A stretch of DNA of 8,514 nt from Nitriliruptoraceae bacterium (GCA_007134165.1 SLLJ01000217.1:1-8514); one strand, 5' to 3'. Numbered from the stretch's first letter, positions 1 to 5,416 are shown. Notes: generated from the sequence alone by a model not told the origin. Numbers and translations are program-made.

Positions 1-38
1 GTGCGCCCACCCGTCCATCAACCGACGACCGACCCCCC

Positions 39-43
39 GGAGG
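39..43 (+). promoter_or_regulatory. Ribosome binding site GGAGG for the WxG protein
   Basis: GGAGG sits 5 bases before ATG 49. It decides the start in favour of this ATG over the in-frame GTG at position 1. Confidence 0.7.
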
Positions 44-48
44 ACCCC

Positions 49-546
49 ATGTCCCGCATCGGCGCCGACCACCTCGACGTCTCCACCACCGCTGGTTCGT
101 TCGACCTCGCTGGGCACCTGGCAGGCCTCACCGGCCAGCAGGCTGCCATCGTCGCTCAAGAGGTCGATGTCGCCGTCACCGACCTCGAGCTCGCCCTGAG
201 CCGTCAGGTGCACCAGCTCGCCGACGAGCTGCGGCGCCGGGTCGCTGACCATGCCGCCACGCTTGCCGCAACCGACTGGGAGGGCGCCTCCAAGCAGCAG
301 GCGCTGGCCGTCGAGCAGGCCCTGGGTGCCGACGTCGGGCAGCAGCTGGCCGCCGCCGTCGCGCTGGTCGAAGCATTCGGCACGTCCGTTCGCGACCAGG
401 CGACGACCTACCGGCTCGGCGTCGAAGGCGACTTCCGCGCTGCCATGCAGGTGGCCGACGAGCACTACCTGGCCCTGGCTGCCGGATCACGCCGTTACCT
501 GGCCGAGCTGCAGACCGCCGACCAGACCATCCGGTTCGGCGGCTGA
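49..546 (+). CDS. Small helical protein with a WxG turn, possibly WXG100/ESX-like
   Basis: Unknown protein of 165 aa. The start is taken at ATG 49 because GGAGG (39-43) lies 5 bases upstream; the in-frame GTG at position 1 would add 16 Pro/Asp-rich residues with no visible ribosome site. The sequence is Ala/Gln/Leu/Val-rich and reads as two long amphipathic helices (about 28-75 and 80-155) separated by a turn with Trp77-Glu78-Gly79. A helix-WxG-helix layout is the hallmark of the WXG100/ESX family of small type VII secretion substrates, but those are usually about 100 aa with the motif near residue 40. I see no C-terminal YxxxD/E secretion signal, signal peptide or membrane segment. No ESX ATPase or partner gene is visible. 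Family assignment is weak; a generic coiled-coil protein is equally possible. Confidence 0.75.
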   Translation: MSRIGADHLDVSTTAGSFDLAGHLAGLTGQQAAIVAQEVDVAVTDLELALSRQVHQLADELRRRVADHAATLAATDWEGASKQQALAVEQALGADVGQQLAAAVALVEAFGTSVRDQATTYRLGVEGDFRAAMQVADEHYLALAAGSRRYLAELQTADQTIRFGG

Positions 547-548
547 CC

Positions 549-571
549 CGGTGCTGGGCCGCCGGGCACCG
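549..571 (+). terminator. Possible stem-loop terminator after the WxG protein
   Basis: CGGTGC (549-554) pairs perfectly with GCACCG (566-571), with an extra T-G wobble inside and a loop of about 9 bases. It begins two bases after the TGA. There is no T-tract, so it is not a classic intrinsic terminator; GC-rich actinobacterial genomes often have such stem-loops without a T-run. It lies before the promoter-like sequence of the next gene, which fits a transcript end. Confidence 0.35.
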
Positions 572-578
572 TCTGCGG

Positions 579-608
579 TTGTGGGTCGGCGTGGTTGCGG
601 GCGATACT
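579..608 (+). promoter_or_regulatory. Candidate leaderless promoter for the 148-aa gene/purM unit
   Basis: A -35-like TTGTGG (579-584) and a -10-like GATACT (603-608) are 18 bases apart. The -10 ends 7 bases before ATG 616, so transcription would begin at or next to the start codon. No Shine-Dalgarno sequence is present before 616, which agrees with a leaderless mRNA, a common form in actinobacteria. Confidence 0.5.
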
Positions 609-615
609 CCACCCC

Positions 616-1062
616 ATGAGCATGCTGCGCCGCAAGCCCGACCTGCCGCCCGACCACCACGAGGCGTGGTGGGCCTTCCTCGACTGCGCCGAGGTGATCG
701 AGGGGGGCCGCCGGGTGCTGCTGGGCACCCTGCCGACCGGCCGGGTGGAGCCCGCACCGATCGGGGTGGGTACCGAGGCGGTGCGTCGCGCGCTGGCCGA
801 CGCCCGCGCGTGGATGCCTCGCTGGCACCTCGACGACCTCGACGCCGACTGGCAGTCGTGCACCGCCGGACTGGACGAGGCCGCGGCCGGGCTCGACGAG
901 GTCGACCGAGTCGCCGCATCCACCGGGGAGCTCGAGGAGCTGCTGGAGGCCGTGCAGGACGTCATCGAGCCGCTCGACCGCTTCGCCGACGCCGAGCGGG
1001 CCTTCCGCCGCACCTGGCGTCTGCCCCGTGAGCGTGCCGACCGACCCGAGGAGTCCCCGTGA
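616..1062 (+). CDS. Conserved-looking protein of unknown function, first gene of the purM unit
   Basis: Unknown soluble protein of 148 aa. I do not recognise a family. It is acidic and helical, with an aromatic N-terminal stretch (HHEAWWAFLDCAEVIEGG, residues 14-31), a middle segment with several Trp (66, 70, 79), and a long Glu/Asp/Leu-rich C-terminal helix (about 82-136). No signal peptide or membrane segment is seen. ATG 616 is chosen because a -10-like hexamer ends 7 bases upstream, which fits leaderless translation; ATG 622 and an upstream TTG at 595 are alternatives. Its stop overlaps the start of the DsbA-like gene by GTGA, so the two are almost certainly cotranscribed and probably translationally coupled. 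The codon composition resembles its neighbours. Confidence 0.75.
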   Translation: MSMLRRKPDLPPDHHEAWWAFLDCAEVIEGGRRVLLGTLPTGRVEPAPIGVGTEAVRRALADARAWMPRWHLDDLDADWQSCTAGLDEAAAGLDEVDRVAASTGELEELLEAVQDVIEPLDRFADAERAFRRTWRLPRERADRPEESP

Positions 1063-1733
1063 CCGACGTCGACCTGGAGATGTTCGTCGACCCCGTCTGC
1101 CCCTACTGCTGGGTGACCTCGCGGTGGGTCGTCGAGGTCGCCACCCAGCGCGGACTCCAGGTGCGCTGGCGGCCGATCTCGCTCTGGCTGCTCAACCGTG
1201 AGGGGGCGGATCCCACCTCGTCGCTCAGCCGCCTGCACCGAGACGGTCACGCCCGGCTGCGGGTCATGGTCGCCGTCGAGCAGGCGCTGGGCCCCGAGCC
1301 GATCGGGGCGCTGTACACCGCACTCGGCGAAGCGATCTGGGAGGCCGACGCGCCCGCGGCCGACGGCTTCCGCGCGGTCACTGAGGACATCGTCGCCTCC
1401 CGTGACCTCGTCACGCCGCTCGCGGCCGCCGGTCTGCCCGTTTCGTTCGCGGACGCCGCCGAGGACGCCGCGTACGACGGGGACATCTCGACCAGCACCG
1501 ATGAGGCGCTGGCCCGGGTCGGCGGCGGAGCGGGCACGCCCGTGCTGTCCTTCGGGCCCCCCGACGGGCCGGCGTTCTTCGGGCCCGTGCTCGCACGGGT
1601 GCCGGAGGGTGACCAGGCGCTGGCCGTGTGGGACGCGGTGACCACGCTGGCCTCCACGGCATCGTTCGCTGAGCTGAAGCGCAGCCAGCGCGAGCTGCCC
1701 CAGGTGCCCCGGCTTGCCCGGGTGGGATCGTGA
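1059..1733 (+). CDS. DsbA-family thioredoxin-fold oxidoreductase, mycothiol-dependent nitroreductase (Rv2466c) type
   Basis: Protein of 224 aa with a thioredoxin fold and helical insert, as in DsbA/FrnE-like proteins. The redox motif C14-P-Y-C17 follows the first strand in the context DPVCPYCWVTSRW, and the cis-proline is in GTPVLSF (Pro161). The C-terminal part (AFFGPVLARVPEG, then a segment ending FAELKRSQRELPQ) closely matches what I recall of M. tuberculosis Rv2466c, a cytoplasmic mycothiol-dependent reductase with a CPWC site that also activates nitro-prodrugs. There is no signal peptide, so it should act in the cytosol with mycothiol or a similar thiol. GTG 1059 is preceded by GAGGAG (1048-1053), 5 bases away. 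It overlaps both the upstream unknown and purM by 4 bases. The fold and family are confident; the in vivo substrate is not known. Confidence 0.88.
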   Translation: MTDVDLEMFVDPVCPYCWVTSRWVVEVATQRGLQVRWRPISLWLLNREGADPTSSLSRLHRDGHARLRVMVAVEQALGPEPIGALYTALGEAIWEADAPAADGFRAVTEDIVASRDLVTPLAAAGLPVSFADAAEDAAYDGDISTSTDEALARVGGGAGTPVLSFGPPDGPAFFGPVLARVPEGDQALAVWDAVTTLASTASFAELKRSQRELPQVPRLARVGS

Positions 1734-2860
1734 GCCCCGGTCCGCAGCCCGAACAGCCCGAGGGGCCAGCGCAGCCCGAGCAGCCCGGCACCCGGCCGTC
1801 GGCGATGACCTACGCGGCGGCCGGTGTCGACCTCGATGCCGCCGAGCGCAGCGTCACCGAACTCGCCGAGGTGGTGCGCCGAACCCACGGCCCCGAGGTG
1901 CTCGGCGGCCTCGGTGGCTTCGGGGGCCTGTTCGCGTTCGACGCGGCCCGCTACCACCAGCCGGTGCTGGTCTCCAGCACCGACGGGGTGGGGACCAAGG
2001 TCGACCTGGCCCGCCGGCTGCAGGTGCTCGACACCATCGGCCGTGACCTGGTCGCGATGGTGGTCGACGACCTCGTGGTCACCGGTGCGCGTCCGCTGTT
2101 CCTCAACGACTACGTGTCGGTCGGTCGACTCGATCCCGACCGGGTCACGGCCCTGGTGCGCGGCATCGCCGACGGCTGCGAGCTGGCCGGCTGTGCCCTG
2201 GTCGGCGGTGAGACCGCCGAGCATCCCGGGCTGCTCGGTGAGGACGAGTTCGACCTCGCCGGCTTCGGCGTGGGAGTGGTCGAGCGCGACGCGATCCTCG
2301 GCCCGCACCGCGTACGGCCCGGCGACGCACTGGTGGGTCTGGCCTCCTCCGGGCTGCACAGCAACGGCTACTCGTTGGTGCGCCGGATCGTGGAAGGGCT
2401 GGACCTGGCCCAGCCCCACGGCCTCGAGGCGCCGCTGGGAGCGGTGTTGCTCGAACCCACGCGGATCTACGCCCGCGACTGCCTCGCCGTCGGGGAGCAG
2501 TTCGATGTGCACGCCTGGTGCCACATCACCGGTGGGGGGCTGCCCGGCAACCTGCCACGGGTCCTGCCCGACGGGCTGTCCGCCGTCGTGGACGCGGCCA
2601 GCTGGCGCCGGCCGGCGGTGTTCGACTGGCTCGCGCAGCGGGGGCCGGTGGCCGACGACGAGCTGTGGCGCACCTTCAACCTCGGGGTGGGCATGGTCGC
2701 CGTGCTCCCCGCCGACCAGGCTGAGGCCGCCATCGAGTGGTGCGGCGCACGCGGCGTGTCGGCCTGGATGCTGGGACAGGTCGTCGCCGACGACCCGCAC
2801 GGTGCCGGCCAGGTCGGTGAGCCCGGCGCCACCCCCGGCGTCCGGATCGTCGGGCGGTGA
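1730..2860 (+). CDS. purM: Phosphoribosylformylglycinamidine cyclo-ligase (AIR synthetase)
   Basis: Protein of 376 aa catalysing the ATP-dependent cyclisation of formylglycinamidine ribonucleotide to aminoimidazole ribonucleotide, the fifth step of de novo purine synthesis, in the cytosol. PurM signatures appear in order: GGFGGLF (62-68), STDGVGTK (83-90), VDDLVVTGARPLFLNDY (112-128), GGETAEHPG (159-167), SSGLHSNGYSLVR (206-218), EPTRIY (242-247), HITGGGLPGNLPR (265-277) and FNLGVGM (316-322). It is complete and somewhat longer than the usual ~345 aa because of about 25 extra Pro/Gln/Glu residues at the N-terminus. GTG 1730 overlaps the preceding stop (GTGA), favouring coupled translation; ATG 1805 (residue 26) is an alternative that would remove the extension. 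No purF, purL or purD is visible; upstream are the DsbA-like and unknown genes. Confidence 0.97.
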   Translation: MSPGPQPEQPEGPAQPEQPGTRPSAMTYAAAGVDLDAAERSVTELAEVVRRTHGPEVLGGLGGFGGLFAFDAARYHQPVLVSSTDGVGTKVDLARRLQVLDTIGRDLVAMVVDDLVVTGARPLFLNDYVSVGRLDPDRVTALVRGIADGCELAGCALVGGETAEHPGLLGEDEFDLAGFGVGVVERDAILGPHRVRPGDALVGLASSGLHSNGYSLVRRIVEGLDLAQPHGLEAPLGAVLLEPTRIYARDCLAVGEQFDVHAWCHITGGGLPGNLPRVLPDGLSAVVDAASWRRPAVFDWLAQRGPVADDELWRTFNLGVGMVAVLPADQAEAAIEWCGARGVSAWMLGQVVADDPHGAGQVGEPGATPGVRIVGR

Positions 2861-2875
2861 GCCGTCCGCGCCGGT

Positions 2876-2890
2876 CCACCTGTCCGGTGG
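2876..2890 (+). terminator. Small stem-loop after purM, possible weak terminator
   Basis: CCACC (2876-2880) pairs with GGTGG (2886-2890) around a 5-base loop. There is no T-tract. It overlaps the -35-like region of the next gene, so it could equally be a chance feature of GC-rich DNA. Confidence 0.22.
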
Positions 2891-2909
2891 CAGCCGACTT
2901 CGCTACCGT
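2880..2909 (+). promoter_or_regulatory. Candidate leaderless promoter for the 268-aa protein
   Basis: CTGTCC (2880-2885) and TACCGT (2904-2909, matching the actinobacterial TANNNT -10) are separated by 18 bases. Only 6 bases separate the -10 from ATG 2916, and no ribosome binding site is visible, so the mRNA is predicted to start at the ATG. The geometry matches the element before position 616. Confidence 0.5.
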
Positions 2910-2915
2910 CCGCGT

Positions 2916-3722
2916 ATGGTCCCCACCGCACAGCTGAGGATCTTCACGCCGCTGCATGCGTTCCCCCCGCGGGAGCGGGAGCGGTGGCGTCGCTACGTGG
3001 AATCCGGCTTGGGCCTGACCCGCCGTGAGGTCGCCGACGCCGAGGCGGGCAGCGCCGCTGCCCGGCTGGTCGGTGGCCGGGCGTTGCTCGGTCCCGACGC
3101 GGCGCTGGTCCGCCGCGTGGGCGAGCAGGTCATGCTCTGCCCACTGCAACTCGAACTCCGCGCCGCCATGGCCCTCGAGGCGTTCCGGCGCACCGTGCCA
3201 GACGATCTGCTCGAGGCGTTCGTGCCCGATCAGCGCTCGCGTGGCGTGCTGCAGCAGCTGTCGACCTCGGGCCGCTCACCCCACATCCTCGACGAACCGT
3301 GGGCGGTGCCGCTGCACTGGTTCGTGGGCTTCGCCCCCGAGGAGCGCCGCTTCACCGACCCCCCTGAGGGTGCGGGTCCACGCCTGGTGTACTTGACGTC
3401 GGTCGCGCAGGCGGCCGAGCGTCTCGAGCGGGCCATCGACATCGTCGAGTCGAACCTGATCGATGGTGAGGATGTCCTCGCTGCCCTGGCCGCCACCTCG
3501 GCCTGGGTGGATGCCTTCGACCCGTCCTCGCTGCTCGAGCTCGACTACGGCCGGGTGGCGGGCCTGTTCGACCGCGAGGAACTGCACGCGGACCACACCT
3601 GCGCAGACCTGTGGCACGCCATCGAGGCGCTCGAGGTCGCCGACGTCCTCGGCGCCGCCGCCTACTACGGCGCCGTGTCCGCCCGCTGGGCTCGGCGGCG
3701 GGCCAAGCAGCACGCCAACTGA
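2916..3722 (+). CDS. Actinobacterial protein of unknown function downstream of purM
   Basis: Soluble protein of 268 aa; I do not recognise a named function. It starts with a hydrophobic strand and proline motif (AQLRIFTPLHAFPPRERERW, residues 5-24). A central aromatic segment follows (EPWAVPLHWFVGFAPEERR, 127-145), then SVAQAAERLERAIDIVE (162-178) and an acidic stretch with ELDYGRVAGLF (208-218). It ends in helices with a basic tail (RWARRRAKQ). No catalytic motif, signal peptide or membrane helix stands out. ATG 2916 is chosen because a TANNNT -10 ends 6 bases upstream and no Shine-Dalgarno is present; the same frame is open far upstream through purM, but that is antiphase shadow coding. It is separated from purM by 55 bases and converges with the minus-strand dehydratase gene. 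Confidence 0.82.
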   Translation: MVPTAQLRIFTPLHAFPPRERERWRRYVESGLGLTRREVADAEAGSAAARLVGGRALLGPDAALVRRVGEQVMLCPLQLELRAAMALEAFRRTVPDDLLEAFVPDQRSRGVLQQLSTSGRSPHILDEPWAVPLHWFVGFAPEERRFTDPPEGAGPRLVYLTSVAQAAERLERAIDIVESNLIDGEDVLAALAATSAWVDAFDPSSLLELDYGRVAGLFDREELHADHTCADLWHAIEALEVADVLGAAAYYGAVSARWARRRAKQHAN

Positions 3723-3742
3723 CCGAGTTGCGGCAGGGGCTC

Positions 3743-3772
3743 CGGGCGCTTCCTTCGCTCGACCCCCGCCCG
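3743..3772. terminator. Possible bidirectional stem-loop between convergent genes
   Basis: CGGGCG (3743-3748) pairs with CGCCCG (3767-3772) around an 18-base loop, in the 65-base gap between the 268-aa gene and the end of the minus-strand dehydratase gene. The position suits a shared terminator, but the stem is short, the loop long, and there is no T-tract on either strand. Confidence 0.25.
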
Positions 3773-3787
3773 CCGGTCAACCTCCGC

Positions 3788-4774
3788 TCAGCCCGGCCCG
3801 TACTCCGGCGCGCTCAGGATGCGGGCCAGCACCTCCGGGGCGATGTTGCCGCCGGACAGCACGATCCCGACCCGTCGGCCGTCGACCGCGACGTGGCCTG
3901 CGAGCACCGCGGCCAGTCCGGCCGCCCCCGAAGGCTCCACGACCTGCTTGAGGCGCAGCGCCAGCAGTCGTACGGCATGTGCCACCTCGACGTCGGTGAC
4001 GCCCACCACTCGCACCTCGAGCGCCCGGAGCACCGCCAGCGGCCGGTGCCCGACGGTGGTGGTCTGCTGCCCGTCGAGCATCGTGCTGGGCACCGGCACC
4101 TCGACGACCTGCCCGGCGGCCAGCGCGTCCCGGGCCGCCCGGCGAGCGGCCGGCTCCACCCCCACCACCTCGAGGTCCGGGCAGACCGCACGCGCCGCCA
4201 CCGCGCAGCCGCTGATCAGTCCGCCCCCGCCGACCGGCACCACCAGCACGTCGAGGTGGCCCACCTGCTCGAGCAGTTCGCGCGCGACCGTGCCCTGCCC
4301 GGCCATCACCTCGGGGTGGTCGAAGGGAGGGATGAGGCTGGCCCCCTGTTCGGCAGCGATCGCCGCCCCGATCGCGGCCCGGTCCTGGGTATAGCGGTCG
4401 TAGGTGACCACGTGGGCGCCGTAGCTGCGGGTGGCGGCGACCTTCACCGCCGGCGCATCCGCAGGCATGACGATGGTGGCCGGTACTCCGAAGCGTCCCG
4501 CCGCGCAGGCGACCGCCTGGGCGTGGTTTCCCGACGAGAACGCCACGACGCCCCGTTCGCGCACCGCGTCGGGCAGCGCTGCCAGCGCATTGGTCGCTCC
4601 CCGCAGCTTGAACGCGCCAACGCGCTGGAGGTGCTCGGCCTTGAGCAGCACCGTCGCGCCGGTGCGGGTGTCGAGGTGGCGGGAGGTCAGTACCGGGGTG
4701 CGGTGGGCGTGTCCCCCGATCCGGTCGGCGGCCCGCGCGACGTCGTCGGCGTCGATGGGCAGCGCCGGCATCAT
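3788..4774 (-). CDS. PLP-dependent threonine/serine dehydratase (threonine ammonia-lyase-like)
   Basis: Protein of 328 aa of fold-type II PLP enzymes. It probably deaminates L-threonine to 2-oxobutyrate and/or L-serine to pyruvate. The Schiff-base lysine is Lys56 in AFKLRGA (54-60). SSGNHAQA (80-87) binds the substrate carboxylate, GGGGLISG (182-189) cradles the PLP phosphate, and EPSGAAG (280-286) and SGGN (307-310) complete the pocket. There is no C-terminal ACT domain, so it resembles short catabolic TdcB-type enzymes, serine racemases or hydroxyaspartate lyases rather than isoleucine-inhibited IlvA. After GVEP (205-208) the Asp that helps bind a metal in serine-racemase-type enzymes is replaced by Ala213, so metal activation is doubtful. 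The tandem ATGs at 4774 and 4771 lie 5-8 bases after the stop of the upstream helical gene, suggesting coupled translation. Exact substrate is unresolved. Confidence 0.9.
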   Translation of the reverse strand: MMPALPIDADDVARAADRIGGHAHRTPVLTSRHLDTRTGATVLLKAEHLQRVGAFKLRGATNALAALPDAVRERGVVAFSSGNHAQAVACAAGRFGVPATIVMPADAPAVKVAATRSYGAHVVTYDRYTQDRAAIGAAIAAEQGASLIPPFDHPEVMAGQGTVARELLEQVGHLDVLVVPVGGGGLISGCAVAARAVCPDLEVVGVEPAARRAARDALAAGQVVEVPVPSTMLDGQQTTTVGHRPLAVLRALEVRVVGVTDVEVAHAVRLLALRLKQVVEPSGAAGLAAVLAGHVAVDGRRVGIVLSGGNIAPEVLARILSAPEYGPG

Positions 4775-4779
4775 CGCGC

Positions 4780-5259
4780 TCAGCTTTCGGTCTCGAGCGC
4801 CGTTCGGATGCGGTCGGCCACCTCGAGGTCGGCGAGCGACTCCACGGTGCGCAGCCGGTAGCGGCGCTCGGCGGGGTCGGCGTCCAGCACCCACTCGTGG
4901 GCGCGGGTCGCGAGCCGTTCGGCCGCTCGAGCACGCAAGCCGGCATGGTCGAGGTAGCCGCCGAGGTCGCGCAGGTCCACCAGCCTCGACAGGTGCTGCT
5001 CGCCGTCGTCGCCGGAGCCGGCGCCCTCGCCGTGGTCGTAGGCGGCGAGCAGGGCGGCGGGGGCCTCCGGGTCGTCGGCCAGGCTGCCGGCAGCGGCCCG
5101 CATGGCCAGGTTCAGGTGGCGGTCGTCGTGGGCCGTGCGTGCCAGCGCGGCCAGCTGCCGGGCACGATCCGGGCCGGCGGGTTCGGACTCGAGCGCCGTC
5201 AGTTGTCGGCCGAGGTCGCGCACCTGCTGGCCGCTGGTGCGGGGGCGGTTCGCGCTCAT
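4780..5259 (-). CDS. Helical protein of unknown function, coupled to the dehydratase
   Basis: Unknown protein of 159 aa. It is Ala/Arg/Leu/Asp-rich and almost wholly helical by eye, resembling short paired helices such as those of TPR-like proteins, although I cannot place a defined repeat. A flexible Gly/Asp-rich link (HGEGAGSGDDGEQ, 75-87) divides an N-terminal half from a C-terminal half containing RLVDLRDLGGYLDHAG (91-106) and a closing helix rich in Arg and Glu. There is no membrane segment or signal peptide. ATG 5259 is chosen because AGGAG (5266-5270, read on the minus strand) lies 6 bases upstream; an upstream in-frame start at 5319 would add 20 residues with no ribosome site. Five bases separate its stop from the dehydratase ATG, so a two-gene operon is likely. 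It is transcribed divergently from aceE. Confidence 0.78.
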   Translation of the reverse strand: MSANRPRTSGQQVRDLGRQLTALESEPAGPDRARQLAALARTAHDDRHLNLAMRAAAGSLADDPEAPAALLAAYDHGEGAGSGDDGEQHLSRLVDLRDLGGYLDHAGLRARAAERLATRAHEWVLDADPAERRYRLRTVESLADLEVADRIRTALETES

Positions 5260-5265
5260 GAGTCG

Positions 5266-5270
5266 CTCCT
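5266..5270 (-). promoter_or_regulatory. Ribosome binding site AGGAG for the 159-aa gene
   Basis: Read on the minus strand, AGGAG precedes ATG 5259 by 6 bases. It fixes the start there and argues against the longer reading from 5319. Confidence 0.65.
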
Positions 5271-5317
5271 GGGTTGCACGGCTCCGAGGGGCACGACGAG
5301 GCGTTGGGCCGCCCTGC

Positions 5318-5323
5318 ACGCTA
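5318..5323 (-). promoter_or_regulatory. Candidate -10 element TAGCGT for the minus-strand operon
   Basis: Read on the minus strand this is TAGCGT, a TANNNT match. It would give a leader of about 50 bases before ATG 5259. The possible -35 at 18-base spacing (GTGCCG, 5342-5347 on the minus strand) is weak. It is an inverted copy of the hexamer found before aceE. Confidence 0.35.
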
Positions 5324-5339
5324 GCGCGCCGGCGCCGAG

Positions 5340-5356
5340 CCCGGCACGCTGCCGGG
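5340..5356. promoter_or_regulatory. Palindrome between divergent promoters, candidate operator
   Basis: CCCGGC (5340-5345) and GCCGGG (5351-5356) form a perfect inverted repeat with a 5-base spacer, ACGCT. It lies close to midway between the two inverted TAGCGT hexamers, covering the positions expected for both -35 regions, so a bound regulator could affect both transcripts. No known regulator site is recognised; GC-rich palindromes also arise by chance. Confidence 0.35.
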
Positions 5357-5366
5357 TCCGAACCAG

Positions 5367-5372
5367 TAGCGT
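5367..5372 (+). promoter_or_regulatory. Candidate -10 element TAGCGT for aceE
   Basis: TAGCGT matches TANNNT. Transcription would start near 5379, giving a leader of about 50 bases. No good -35 is visible at 16-18 bases upstream, so the promoter may depend on an activator or the call may be wrong. Confidence 0.35.
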
Positions 5373-5379
5373 TCCTCCC

Positions 5380-5403
5380 GCGGGGCGATCACGCTCGCCC
5401 CGC
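5380..5403 (+). promoter_or_regulatory. Strong hairpin in the aceE leader
   Basis: GCGGGGCGA (5380-5388) pairs perfectly with TCGCCCCGC (5395-5403): a 9-bp, mostly G-C stem with a 6-base loop TCACGC. It sits at the very 5' end of the predicted aceE mRNA and ends 13 bases before AGGAG. It may stabilise the mRNA, attenuate transcription, or as DNA serve as an operator. No T-tract follows, so it does not look like a classic terminator. Confidence 0.5.
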
Positions 5404-5416
5404 CCCGACCTGCCGC

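Noticed and set aside
1..48. GTG at position 1 as the start of the WxG protein
   Set aside because: No ribosome site can be seen at the window edge, the added residues are low complexity, and GGAGG precedes ATG 49.
495..1250. A 251-aa minus-strand open frame
   Set aside because: It is Ser/Arg/Pro-rich without motifs and overlaps three plus-strand genes that have supporting start signals.
1745..1790. Short repeated CCCGAACAG/CCCGAGCAG units at the start of purM
   Set aside because: They simply encode the PEQP-rich stretch; two imperfect copies do not form a meaningful DNA repeat.
1247..2800. A 517-aa minus-strand open frame opposite purM and the DsbA-like gene
   Set aside because: It runs antisense to two well-supported genes, shows low-complexity composition and has no motif; it is a codon-bias shadow.
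1824..2915. Upstream extension of the 268-aa protein frame through purM
   Set aside because: The extension is out of frame with purM, is Ser/Arg/Pro/Trp-rich and has no family features; the composition becomes protein-like only after ATG 2916.
3611..4861. A 416-aa plus-strand open frame
   Set aside because: It lies opposite the clear PLP-dependent dehydratase and is Arg/His/Gly-rich shadow sequence.
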